Shown: one piece after another, positions 15,779-24,115 of the stretch
How positions within the stretch are numbered: position 1 is the first letter of the stretch
Layout of the letters: each line of letters begins with the position of its first letter
Source of the DNA: Hyphomicrobiales bacterium
Lineage (GTDB): Bacteria > Pseudomonadota > Alphaproteobacteria > Rhizobiales > Rhizobiaceae
NCBI GenBank assembly: GCA_900465675.1
Contig: UBJR01000014.1
Location: 17,584 to 81,583, forward strand
DNA length: 64,000 nt
Direction: 5' to 3'
Program-made: the position numbers and the translations under genes
Notes under the pieces: generated by a model
The model's database searches: none
What the model was told of the DNA's origin: nothing
What the model saw: the letters and a program-made list of their open reading frames with translations, nothing else

Positions 15779-16650
15779 GCGGGTCTGCGGACATGGAGGA
15801 GATCCGGATCGCCGATGGCGATCTTCAAATCTCCCTGTCCCGTCTTGGCGGCGCGATCCACAGCGCCAGTTTTCGCGGCCGTGCCTTCATGGTGGCCGCT
15901 GGCGGTGCCGATGGCGGCGCCGCCAGTTTCCCTCTGGTGCCCTTCGGCAACCGGGTCGGCGACAACGTTATGACCGTTGGCGGCCGCGATTATTGCTTCC
16001 GCCCCAACATGGCCGACCCGCTCTATCTGCATGGCGATGGCTGGCTCGGGCTTTGGGATATCGTCTCCCACAGCCGCCAGAAGGCGGAAATGACCTTCCG
16101 CCACGCTGCCGATCATCTTTCGCCGTATCGCTATCAGGCGTCGCAGCGTTTTTCGATTTCCGGAAATTGCCTGGTGAATACGCTCAGCGTGACGAACAGC
16201 GGTGATGCGCCGATGCCGTTCGGTCTCGGCTTTCACCCCTATTTCCTGCTGACGCCGCAGATGACTTTGACCGCTCCAGCGCAGCATTTCTGGACGGAGC
16301 GGGAGGGCCATCTGCCGGAAAAGCGGGGAGTGGTGCCCGAACTGCTCGGCTTTTCGCGGCCCCGAACCATTCCGCCGCAGTGGGTCAACAATGCCTTCGA
16401 AGGCTGGGATGGCCGTGCCCGGATCGTCTGGCCGGAGCTGAAGCTCGTGGCTGATATCGAAGCCGATCCGGTCTTCGGCAACTACATGATCTATACGCCC
16501 GGCGGCGAGGCGGATTTCTTCTGCTTCGAGCCGATGACCCACTTGCCGAATGGCCATCATATGCCCGAGTTTGGCGGCCTTGTCGTGCTGCAGCCCGGCG
16601 AGAGCCTTGCGGGGCAAATGGCGATCAGCCTTTCGGCCCTGGAAATCTGA
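15775..16650 (+). CDS. Aldose 1-epimerase (mutarotase) family protein
   Basis: A 291-residue beta-sandwich enzyme of the galactose mutarotase family, which interconverts alpha and beta anomers of a free sugar. The family motif LGFHPYF with its catalytic histidine is near residue 150, and FPLVPFGNRVGD near 45 supplies the substrate-binding Asn-Arg pair. GTG at 15775 overlaps the araH stop; an ATG at 15793 is an alternative start. In this operon it would feed the correct anomer of imported arabinose or galactose to the dehydrogenase encoded next. Confidence 0.87.
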   Translation: MSGSADMEEIRIADGDLQISLSRLGGAIHSASFRGRAFMVAAGGADGGAASFPLVPFGNRVGDNVMTVGGRDYCFRPNMADPLYLHGDGWLGLWDIVSHSRQKAEMTFRHAADHLSPYRYQASQRFSISGNCLVNTLSVTNSGDAPMPFGLGFHPYFLLTPQMTLTAPAQHFWTEREGHLPEKRGVVPELLGFSRPRTIPPQWVNNAFEGWDGRARIVWPELKLVADIEADPVFGNYMIYTPGGEADFFCFEPMTHLPNGHHMPEFGGLVVLQPGESLAGQMAISLSALEI

Positions 16651-16661
16651 CGGAGGACATT

Positions 16662-17441
16662 TTGGTGGAGCGTCTCAAGGGAAAGCGCGTACTGATCACA
16701 GGTGCGGCGCAGGGCATCGGTCTGGCGATTGCCGAGGCCTTCGTGCGCGAGGATGCTGCCGTCTTTCTCATCGATACCGACGAGGCGCGGCTTGCGGCTG
16801 CTGCAGCTGGGCTTCGTGCAAAGGGCGGCCGCGTTGGGTATATGCGCGCCGATATTACCGATGTTCCGGCGATCGCGGCTGCCGTTTCACAGGCTGTCTC
16901 GGAAATCGGGCCGATCAACGCGCTGGTCAATAATGCCGGCGTCAATGTCTTTGCCGAGCCGCTCGAGACGAGCGATGCGGAATGGGACCGCTGCTTCGAC
17001 ATCAACCTCAAGGGCGCCTGGAACTGCACGAAATCCGTGCTGCCGGGATTGATCGAGCAGGGCGGCGGCGTGATCCTCAATATCGCCTCTACGCATGCCT
17101 TCACCATCATCCAGCATACATTTCCCTATCCGCTTGCAAAGCATGCGCTACTCGGCATGACCAAGTCGCTGGGGCTTGAATATGCGGCGAAGAACATCCG
17201 CGTGAACGCGCTGGCGCCGGGCTATGTCGCGACCCAGAAGGTCATTGATTACTGGAACGGTTTTCCCGATCCGGAGGCGGCCAAGGCCGAAACGATGAAG
17301 CTTCATCCCGGCGGGCGGATCGCCACGCCGGAGGAGATCGCCATGGCCGCCGTCTTCATGATCTCTGACGAATGCCCGTTCATGAATGCCACCTGCCTGA
17401 CTGTTGATGGCGGTTTGAGCGTGCAGCAGCATCCGGCCTGA
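16662..17441 (+). CDS. SDR-family sugar dehydrogenase, possibly aldose 1-dehydrogenase
   Basis: A 259-residue classical SDR. The cofactor loop TGAAQGIG is at 13-20, Asp38 ends the second strand and suggests NAD+, NNAG follows at about 90-93, and the active-site Ser143, Tyr156 and Lys160 are present (YPLAK). The start at 16662 is TTG or GTG: the coding frame begins TTGGTGGAGCGT, after a GGAGG site. Its place after araFGH and a mutarotase, with dgoD in the same locus, suggests oxidation of galactose or arabinose to the lactone. This is a context inference; SDR substrate cannot be read directly. Confidence 0.85.
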   Translation: MVERLKGKRVLITGAAQGIGLAIAEAFVREDAAVFLIDTDEARLAAAAAGLRAKGGRVGYMRADITDVPAIAAAVSQAVSEIGPINALVNNAGVNVFAEPLETSDAEWDRCFDINLKGAWNCTKSVLPGLIEQGGGVILNIASTHAFTIIQHTFPYPLAKHALLGMTKSLGLEYAAKNIRVNALAPGYVATQKVIDYWNGFPDPEAAKAETMKLHPGGRIATPEEIAMAAVFMISDECPFMNATCLTVDGGLSVQQHPA

Positions 17442-17560
17442 ATGATTTTCGCGTGGTGGTCGCCAACGCGAGATCGAGCCTTATATTGCGCCAAGGAAGG
17501 TGATGCCTTCCGCGGTGGCGGCATTGGCCACTTCAGGTTTCAATCGCAACGGAGGACGGC

Positions 17561-17992
17561 ATGCAGATCAATCGCACAGCATCGGCCCAATGGTCCGGCG
17601 GGCTCAAGGATGGCAAGGGCAAGATTTCGACCCAGAGCGGCGCTCTCAAGGAGCAGCCCTATGGTTTTGCAACGCGTTTCGAAGGCGTTCCCGGCACAAA
17701 CCCGGAAGAGCTGATCGGCGCGGCGCATGCCGGTTGCTTCACGATGGCGCTTTCACTGATCCTCGGTGAAGCCGGGCTGACGGCCGAGCGCATGGAGACG
17801 ACGGCGAAGGTGACGCTGGAAAGCGTCGAAGGCGGCTTTGCGATCACCGCCATCCATCTTTCGCTGTCCGGCAAGGTACCGGGCGCCGATCAGGCGAAGT
17901 TCACCGAGCTTGCCAACAAGGCCAAGGCCGGGTGCCCGGTTTCCAAGGCGCTGTCGGCCGTGCCGATCACGCTCGACGTCACGCTTTCCTGA
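17561..17992 (+). CDS. osmC: OsmC-family organic hydroperoxide reductase
   Basis: A 143-residue cytosolic thiol peroxidase. The two redox cysteines lie in AAHAGCFTMALS (about residue 56) and AKAGCPVSKAL (about 126), and Glu in NPEELIGA marks the OsmC side of the Ohr/OsmC family. The ATG follows GGAGGACGGC. It is followed by a strong intrinsic terminator and is probably monocistronic. It would reduce organic hydroperoxides during osmotic or oxidative stress. Confidence 0.92.
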   Translation: MQINRTASAQWSGGLKDGKGKISTQSGALKEQPYGFATRFEGVPGTNPEELIGAAHAGCFTMALSLILGEAGLTAERMETTAKVTLESVEGGFAITAIHLSLSGKVPGADQAKFTELANKAKAGCPVSKALSAVPITLDVTLS

Positions 17993-18013
17993 TCCATTTG
18001 AAAACATTCATAC

Positions 18014-18046
18014 AATGCCGCGCGCCAAATGGCCGCGGCATTTTTA
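18014..18046 (+). terminator. Intrinsic terminator of osmC
   Basis: AATGCCGCG (18014-18022) pairs with CGCGGCATT (18034-18042), extended by an inner GCC/GGC stem around AAAT, and is followed by TTTT. It begins 22 bases after the osmC stop. Confidence 0.85.
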
Positions 18047-18082
18047 CGTTTGATTCACTGATTGACATGTGATGGCTGATAT

Positions 18083-18120
18083 CTTACGACTGACGAAATT
18101 CAAAATTCGTCAGTCGTAAG
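18083..18120. promoter_or_regulatory. Perfect 15-bp inverted repeat, TetR operator candidate
   Basis: CTTACGACTGACGAA (18083-18097) and TTCGTCAGTCGTAAG (18106-18120) are exact reverse complements around an eight-base AT-rich spacer. The repeat lies 17 bases before the TetR-family gene and covers the expected promoter of the whole TetR-RND operon. This is a textbook arrangement for autorepression by a dimeric TetR protein with release by an efflux substrate. Confidence 0.75.
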
Positions 18121-18136
18121 TGAGGCCACTCGAAGC

Positions 18137-18742
18137 ATGGGCGAAATTGCAGAAGCCACGATCGAAAGCAGCCGTCAGGAGAATGTGACGCGCATTCTGG
18201 ATTCGGCGGAAAAGCTTTTCCGTCACTACGGTTATGCCAAGACGACCGTTGCCGACGTTGCCCGTGATCTGGGCATGTCGCCTGCCAACATCTACCGCTT
18301 CTTTGCATCCAAGGTGGAAATCCACCAGGCGATCTGCGGACGCATGCTGGCCGCAGGCTACAAGCAGGCCTATGACGCCTGCCATTTGCCGCTCAGCGCT
18401 TCGGAGCGGCTGCGGCTTTTCGTGCATGGCCAGTATCAGATGACGGTCGACACCATGCTCGATCGCGAAAAGGTTCACGAAATGGTGGTCGTCGCGATCG
18501 AGCGCGACTGGCACGTGATCGACAAGCATATCGACAGCATTCATGCATTGCTTGCCGACGTGATCCGCGAGGGGATTGCGGCCGGTGAGTTTGCCGAACA
18601 GGACGCGGATGCGGCTTCGCGTTGTTTCGGTGCGGCGACGGTCACCCTGTGCCATCCGCAAATCGTTGCTCAGTGTCTTGCCAAGACTAATCGGGCGACG
18701 ATTGACGAGCTCGTCGAATTCTCTCTGAAAGCATTGAAATAA
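18137..18742 (+). CDS. TetR/AcrR-family repressor of the RND pump
   Basis: A 201-residue regulator. The helix-turn-helix spans about residues 33-58 (TTVADVARDLGMSPANIYRF) and the remaining helices form a variable ligand domain. It starts at ATG 18137 immediately after a perfect 15-bp palindrome and is followed after 48 bases by the membrane fusion protein gene, so the three genes are probably one autoregulated operon. The sequence of the ligand domain does not reveal the inducer. Confidence 0.92.
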   Translation: MGEIAEATIESSRQENVTRILDSAEKLFRHYGYAKTTVADVARDLGMSPANIYRFFASKVEIHQAICGRMLAAGYKQAYDACHLPLSASERLRLFVHGQYQMTVDTMLDREKVHEMVVVAIERDWHVIDKHIDSIHALLADVIREGIAAGEFAEQDADAASRCFGAATVTLCHPQIVAQCLAKTNRATIDELVEFSLKALK

Positions 18743-18790
18743 CAGGCGGTTCAGCCGCCGTATAACATTCGAAAGATCGGGAGCGCGAAG

Positions 18791-19927
18791 ATGATTTCGC
18801 TCAATAGCCGCCTCATGCCGTCCATTTTCAGCCTTGCGCTCGCCGGCGCTCTCAGTCTCGGCCTTTCCGGCTGCAGCGACGAGAAGAAGGCCGAAGCCCC
18901 GCAAGTGTTGCGGCCCGTGAAGGTCGTCGAGATCACCAAGGCCGGCGACACGCGGGCGCTTGATTATCCCGGCGCCGTCAAGGCGCGCACCGAGATGAAT
19001 CTCGGCTTCCGCGTTGCCGGCAAGATCACCGAACGCGCCGTCAATATCGGCGACCGGGTGAAGCCCGGCGACCTTCTGGCGCGCGTCGATGCGACCGACT
19101 ACGAGCTTGCCGTGAAGAGTGCTGAAGCCAATCTGGCTGCGGCCGAGAAGGGCGTACAGACCGCCGATCTGGCCAACAAGCGCGCCATCCAGCTCTTCGA
19201 CAAGAGCGTCGCCTCGAAATCGCAACTTGAGCAAGCGTCGCTGACCTACGATCAGGCGGTATCGACGCGCGATGCCGCTCTGTCGTCGCTCGACCAGGCG
19301 AAAAACCAGGTGAGCTACGCTGCGCTGCAGGCCGATCAGAACGGTATCGTGACCGCAATCAATGCCGATACCGGGCAGGTCGTGGCTTCTGGTACGCCGG
19401 TCGTCGCGGTAGCCGTCGATGGCGAGAAAGAAGTGCAGATCGCCGTGCCGGAGAACGATATTGCCGAGTTCAAGCCTGGCAAGCCCGTCAAGGCAAGCTT
19501 CTGGTCCGATGACAAGCTGGTTCTGCAGGGCAAGGTTCGCGAAGTCTCGGGTGCCGCCGATCCGCAGTCGCGGACCTTCTCTGTCCGGGTCAGCCTGCCG
19601 AATGATCCGCGCGTGCTTCTTGGCATGACCGCGACCGTCGAGGCCAATGTCACCAATACCAATCCTGATGTCGCCGTGCCGCTGACGGCGTTGGCGGAAA
19701 AGGATGGCAAGAAGATCGTCTGGATCGTCGACCGCAATGCTGCGACTGTCCATGCCCGCGAGATCAAGATTGCCGATTTCACCGGCGATGGCGTCAGCGT
19801 CACCGAAGGCCTGCAGAGCGGCGATATCGTCGTTGCTGCCGGCACGCAGTTCATGACCGAGAACCTCAAGGTCAAGCTGCCCGATCAGCAGGCCGCTTCC
19901 ACCGAAGCGACCAGCGCCGTCGAGTAA
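18791..19927 (+). CDS. RND efflux membrane fusion protein (lipoprotein)
   Basis: A 378-residue periplasmic adaptor. The N-terminus is a lipoprotein signal (ALSLGLSGCSDE, lipobox Cys at about 31), followed by the biotinyl-lipoyl half near residue 75 (NIGDRVKPGDLLARVD), a coiled-coil hairpin at about 105-175, and beta-barrel and membrane-proximal domains (LLGMTATVEANV). It links an inner-membrane RND pump to an outer-membrane channel. The ATG is preceded by GGGAGCG. No outer-membrane factor gene is in the operon, so a TolC-like protein elsewhere is implied. Confidence 0.93.
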   Translation: MISLNSRLMPSIFSLALAGALSLGLSGCSDEKKAEAPQVLRPVKVVEITKAGDTRALDYPGAVKARTEMNLGFRVAGKITERAVNIGDRVKPGDLLARVDATDYELAVKSAEANLAAAEKGVQTADLANKRAIQLFDKSVASKSQLEQASLTYDQAVSTRDAALSSLDQAKNQVSYAALQADQNGIVTAINADTGQVVASGTPVVAVAVDGEKEVQIAVPENDIAEFKPGKPVKASFWSDDKLVLQGKVREVSGAADPQSRTFSVRVSLPNDPRVLLGMTATVEANVTNTNPDVAVPLTALAEKDGKKIVWIVDRNAATVHAREIKIADFTGDGVSVTEGLQSGDIVVAAGTQFMTENLKVKLPDQQAASTEATSAVE

Positions 19928-19951
19928 GGCGTAGCGAGAGGGACACAGGTC

Positions 19952-22900
19952 ATGGACAGCAACGACACCACCGAGAAGCGCCCGTTCAATCTGTCGCGCT
20001 GGGCAATCGGCCATCCGAGCATCGCCCGCTTCCTCTTTGGCCTCATCCTGATCACCGGGGTGCTCGGGCTGATGCGCATGGGCCAGAAGGAAGACCCGGA
20101 TTTCACCTTCCGCGTGATGGTCGTGCAGGCCGTCTGGCCGGGCTCCTCCATTCAAGAGATGGAAGACCAGGTCACCAACAAGATCGAGCGCAAGCTGCAG
20201 GAAACCCCGCATCTCGACTGGGTGAAATCCTATACCCGTGCCGGCAGCTCAATCATCACCGTTCAGGTGAAGGGCGACACCAGTTCGGCCGACGTCGCCG
20301 ACGCTTTCTACCAGGTTCGCAAGAAGGTCGGCGATATCGCCAGCGAGCTGCCGCAGGGCCTGCTCGGCCCCTATTTCAACGACGAATTCGGCGATACCTT
20401 CATCACCCTGCATTCGATCAGTGGCGACGGTTATTCCTATCCGGAGCTGAAGAAATTCGCGATCCAGGCGCGTGACATGCTGCTGACGACGCCGGGCGTC
20501 GAGAAGGCTGTCATCATCGGCGATCAGCCGGAGAAGATTTATATCGACGTCTCCTCCAAGGCGCTGGCCGAGCGCGGCCTGACCGTCATCGATCTACAGA
20601 ACGCGATTAAGGGCCAGAACAATGTCGATCCGGCAGGTTCGGTTGATACCGGTCTGCGGTCCGTGCGCATCTCGGTCGAAGGCGATGTCCGCAAGGTCGA
20701 GGATATCCGGGAACTGCGGCTGCGCTCCGGCAATCAGGTGACCCGCCTCGGCGATATCGCCACCGTCTATTCGGGTCTCGAGGATCCCTATCAGCGCAAG
20801 TACCGCTTCAACGGTCATGAGAGCGTCCAGGTCGGCGTCGTCATGGCCAAGGGCTTCAAGGTCACCGATGTCGGCAAGGATGTCGAAGCGACCTACGAGC
20901 GCTTCGAGAAGGCGCTGCCCTATGGCGTGGCTGTCGATCAGATCTCCAACCAGCCCGATGTCGTGACAGATGCGATCAGCGAGTTCATGCATGCGCTGGG
21001 CGAAGCGCTGGTGATCGTGCTTATCGTCTCGTTCCTGTCGATCGGCTGGCGCTCCGGCCTGGTGATCGCGATCGCGATCCCCTTGGTACTCGCGGCCACA
21101 TTCGCCATCATGTACGAGCTCGGCATCGACCTGCAGCGCATCTCGCTCGGCGCGCTGATCATCGCGCTCGGTCTTCTCGTCGATGATGCAATGATCGTCG
21201 TCGAGATGATGGAGCGAAAGCTCGAAGAGGGACTGGTGAAGGTCGAGGCGGCAAGTTTCGCCTATTCATCGACAGCCTTCCCGATGCTGACCGGCACGCT
21301 GATCACCACGGCCGGGTTCATTCCCGTCGGTTTTGCGGCATCGACGGCGGGTGAATATGTCCGTTCGCTCTTCTATGTTGTCGGTATCGCGCTTATCGTT
21401 TCATGGTTCGTGGCGGTCTATTTCACGCCATGGCTCGGCTACATGATCCTGAAGCAGCGGCATCACACCGGCGAGCATCACGATGTCTTCGACACGCGCT
21501 TCTATCGCGGCCTGCGCAACAGCGTCGGCTGGGCGGTGCGCCATCGCGCCATCGTGCTCCTGATCACCGTCGGTGCCTTTGTCACCAGTCTCTGGAGCTT
21601 CCAGTTCATTCCGCAGAACTTCTTCCCGCAGTCCTCGCGTCCCGAAATCCTTGTCGATCTCTGGCTGCCCGAGGGCACCAGCATCAAGGACGTCGAGACC
21701 AAGGCGAAGGCTCTCGAAGCCAAGATGATGGCGGATACCGACAAGAAGTTCATCGCCACCTATATCGGCGAAGGCGCGCCGCGGTTCTTCCTGCCGCTCG
21801 ATCAGCAGCTTGCCAATCCGAACTTTGCCCAGCTCCTGATCATGGCGAATGATGAACCGGCGCGTGAGCGTCTGATCGTCAAGCTCAGGACGATCCTGGC
21901 CGAAGACTTCCCCGATATCCGCGGCAAGGTCGATCGCCTGTTCCTGGGACCGCCGACCGGCTGGCCCGTGCAGATGCGCGTCATGGGGCCCGACCGCCAG
22001 GAAGTGCGCCGGATTGCCGACGAGGTGAAGGCCAAGTTTGCCGAGAACCCCGAACTCGGTGCCATCCACGACGACTGGCTGGAACCGGTACCGGCGATGA
22101 AGCTCGTCATCGACCAGGATCGCGCCCGTTCGCTGGGTGTTACCTCGCAGCGCGTCCGGCAGATGCTGCAGACCGCGATGTCCGGGGCGCCGCTCGATGA
22201 CTTCCGTGATGGCGAAGAGACGGTCTCGATCGTTGCCCGGGAGCCGGAGACGAGCCGTTCGCTGCTCTCGGCCGTCAACTCGGTCTATGTGCCGACCGAT
22301 TTCGGCGGCTTCGTGCCGGTGTCGCAAATCGCCAAGGTGGTTCCAGTGATGGAGCAGGGCATCGAATGGCGCCGCAACCGCCTGCCGACGATCAGCGTGC
22401 GTGCCACATTGCCTGACGGCGTGCAGCCGAACGACGTTGCCATGAAGATGTATGCCGACATGAAGGGTCTGCGCGACAGCTTGCCCGCCGGCTACCAGGT
22501 GCAGATCCAGGGCGGTGCTGAAGATGCTGCCGAGAGCCAGGATTCGATTGCCGCCAAGGCGCCGATCATGCTCGTCGTCATCATGATCCTGCTGATGGCG
22601 CAGCTGCAGCACTTCGGCAAGGCGATGCTGGTCTTCGCGACCGGTCCGCTCGGCATCATCGGCGCGGCTAGCGCCTTGCTGATCAGCGGTGCGCCGTTCG
22701 GCTTCGTGGCGATCCTTGGCGTCATCGCGCTGCTTGGGATCATCATCCGCAACTCGATCATCCTCGTCGACCAGATCGACCAGGATATCAAGGCGGGGAT
22801 GCATCGGCAGGAGGCGATCGTCGGTGCTGCTGTCCGCCGCTTCAGGCCGATCATGCTGACGGCGCTGACGGCCGTTCTGGCGCTGATCCCGATCTCACGT

Positions 22901-23095
22901 GGCGTTTTCTGGGGTCCGCTTGCCTACGCCATGATGGGCGGCATTCTGGTTGCCACCCTGCTGACGATCTTCGTTCTGCCCGCCGGCTATGCGCTGTTCT
23001 TCGGCCGTGAGCCGAAGGATGCGACGGGCGGGCAGGCCAGCGCCGACCAGGAAGACGCGGATGAGCATCATCCGCCGGCGATGGCCGCAGAGTGA
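19952..23095 (+). CDS. RND efflux pump, inner-membrane transporter
   Basis: A 1047-residue AcrB-type transporter with the expected twelve spans and two large periplasmic loops. The proton-relay Asp-Asp pair is in LIIALGLLVDDAMIVVE (about residue 410), and the second-half counterpart is in LGIIIRNSIILVDQID. It starts 24 bases after the adaptor gene. The N-terminus has a longer cytoplasmic lead (about 18 residues) than E. coli AcrB, as in many rhizobial relatives. Substrate class (drug, phenolic, flavonoid) cannot be told. The His/Asp-rich acidic C-terminus (residues about 1030-1047) is unusual but common in such tails. Confidence 0.95.
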   Translation: MDSNDTTEKRPFNLSRWAIGHPSIARFLFGLILITGVLGLMRMGQKEDPDFTFRVMVVQAVWPGSSIQEMEDQVTNKIERKLQETPHLDWVKSYTRAGSSIITVQVKGDTSSADVADAFYQVRKKVGDIASELPQGLLGPYFNDEFGDTFITLHSISGDGYSYPELKKFAIQARDMLLTTPGVEKAVIIGDQPEKIYIDVSSKALAERGLTVIDLQNAIKGQNNVDPAGSVDTGLRSVRISVEGDVRKVEDIRELRLRSGNQVTRLGDIATVYSGLEDPYQRKYRFNGHESVQVGVVMAKGFKVTDVGKDVEATYERFEKALPYGVAVDQISNQPDVVTDAISEFMHALGEALVIVLIVSFLSIGWRSGLVIAIAIPLVLAATFAIMYELGIDLQRISLGALIIALGLLVDDAMIVVEMMERKLEEGLVKVEAASFAYSSTAFPMLTGTLITTAGFIPVGFAASTAGEYVRSLFYVVGIALIVSWFVAVYFTPWLGYMILKQRHHTGEHHDVFDTRFYRGLRNSVGWAVRHRAIVLLITVGAFVTSLWSFQFIPQNFFPQSSRPEILVDLWLPEGTSIKDVETKAKALEAKMMADTDKKFIATYIGEGAPRFFLPLDQQLANPNFAQLLIMANDEPARERLIVKLRTILAEDFPDIRGKVDRLFLGPPTGWPVQMRVMGPDRQEVRRIADEVKAKFAENPELGAIHDDWLEPVPAMKLVIDQDRARSLGVTSQRVRQMLQTAMSGAPLDDFRDGEETVSIVAREPETSRSLLSAVNSVYVPTDFGGFVPVSQIAKVVPVMEQGIEWRRNRLPTISVRATLPDGVQPNDVAMKMYADMKGLRDSLPAGYQVQIQGGAEDAAESQDSIAAKAPIMLVVIMILLMAQLQHFGKAMLVFATGPLGIIGAASALLISGAPFGFVAILGVIALLGIIIRNSIILVDQIDQDIKAGMHRQEAIVGAAVRRFRPIMLTALTAVLALIPISRGVFWGPLAYAMMGGILVATLLTIFVLPAGYALFFGREPKDATGGQASADQEDADEHHPPAMAAE

Positions 23096-23099
23096 GGAT

Positions 23100-23129
23100 G
23101 GCGCGGCTCCGGCCGCGCCGTTTTCGCTT
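23100..23129 (+). terminator. Terminator after the RND operon
   Basis: GGCGCGGC (23100-23107) pairs with GCCGCGCC (23112-23119) around TCCG and is followed by GTTTTCGCTTT. It lies between convergent genes, and the antisense strand has no comparable T run. Confidence 0.75.
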
Positions 23130-23144
23130 TCAGATCAGGTGTGT

Positions 23145-24056
23145 TCAGGCTGCCTCGGCCTTGAGGCCGAGGATGGCGGCGCCGATCAGGCCGGGCTCGA
23201 CGCGGCATTCGCTGCGAACGACCAGCGGCCGGTCGAACTTGCGCAAGATTCGCTGACGGACCGCCTTGTCGAGTTCGGCAAGCAGCTGTTCGACATTCGA
23301 CAGGCCGCCGCCGACCGGGACGATCGTTGCGCCCGTGATGTTGACTGTCAGGGCCAGCGGTGAGGCCACGAGATCGGTATAGACGTCGATCGTGCGCGTC
23401 GCCTTTTCATCGCCCTGCTGCCATTGCGCAATGATCTCCTCGCTGGAGAAATCCAGGTCATGCAGCGTCTTGTGCAGTCGCTCGAGGCCGCGGGCGCCGC
23501 CAACGGTGTCGACACAGCCCTTCTGACCGCAGCCACAGGGATAGGCCGGGATTTTGGCGGGCGGGTTTCCTGCTTCCGAGGCGATGACCGGGCCGTGGCC
23601 CCATTCACCGGCAAAGCCGCCCGAGGCATTGATCAATCGCCCGTCGGAGACAAGGCCGCCACCGACGCCGGTGCCGAGAATGGCACCAAGTACGATGCGG
23701 TGGCCGCGTCCGGCTCCGAGTTCGGCCTCTGCCATGGCGAAACAATCGGCATCATTGGCGATCAGCACCGGCAGGCCGAGTTCCGCCTCCAGTTCGGCTG
23801 CGAGATCGCGGCCGTGGATACAGGGAATGTTGGCGCAGGTGAGCCGCTGAGTATCCGGATCGACGACACCGGCAATCGAAAGCGCAACGCGCGAGGGCTG
23901 TTCGTCGCTTTCCGTGATGAAACTGCGGATGGTTTCGACGAAGGCCGCAAAGTCGTCCTTGGGCGTCGGCTTGCGGCCCATGGGAGTGATGTCCGCTTCG
24001 GAGCGGGCGATGCCGCCCTTGATGGCCGAGCCGCCGATGTCGAAGGAAATGATCAT
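23145..24056 (-). CDS. ROK-family sugar kinase, N-acetylglucosamine kinase type
   Basis: A 303-residue ROK kinase. The phosphate loop is FDIGGSAIKGG at the N-terminus, the catalytic Asp is D102 (ANDADCFAMAE), and the structural zinc site is complete: H154 with C174, C176 and C181 (PCGCGQKGC). Such zinc-containing single-domain ROK kinases phosphorylate N-acetylglucosamine, glucose or fructose. The NagK assignment rests on overall resemblance and is not certain. It is followed on the same strand, upstream, by a two-component pair, with no obvious functional link. Confidence 0.85.
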   Translation of the reverse strand: MIISFDIGGSAIKGGIARSEADITPMGRKPTPKDDFAAFVETIRSFITESDEQPSRVALSIAGVVDPDTQRLTCANIPCIHGRDLAAELEAELGLPVLIANDADCFAMAEAELGAGRGHRIVLGAILGTGVGGGLVSDGRLINASGGFAGEWGHGPVIASEAGNPPAKIPAYPCGCGQKGCVDTVGGARGLERLHKTLHDLDFSSEEIIAQWQQGDEKATRTIDVYTDLVASPLALTVNITGATIVPVGGGLSNVEQLLAELDKAVRQRILRKFDRPLVVRSECRVEPGLIGAAILGLKAEAA

Positions 24057-24115
24057 GTCTTGCCGCCTCGCGATTACCGGCGTCTGCTCGCATCGTTTGA
24101 GTGGATTTGCAAGCC

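Noticed and set aside
18110..20212. A 700-codon open frame on the minus strand across the TetR and adaptor genes
   Set aside because: It is the antisense of well-supported genes. Long antisense frames are common in GC-rich DNA, and its composition (rich in Arg, Gly, His, Asp) has no recognisable domain.
21401..22804. A 467-codon minus-strand frame inside the RND pump gene
   Set aside because: It lies fully within the pump gene and has His/Asp/Arg-rich antisense composition.
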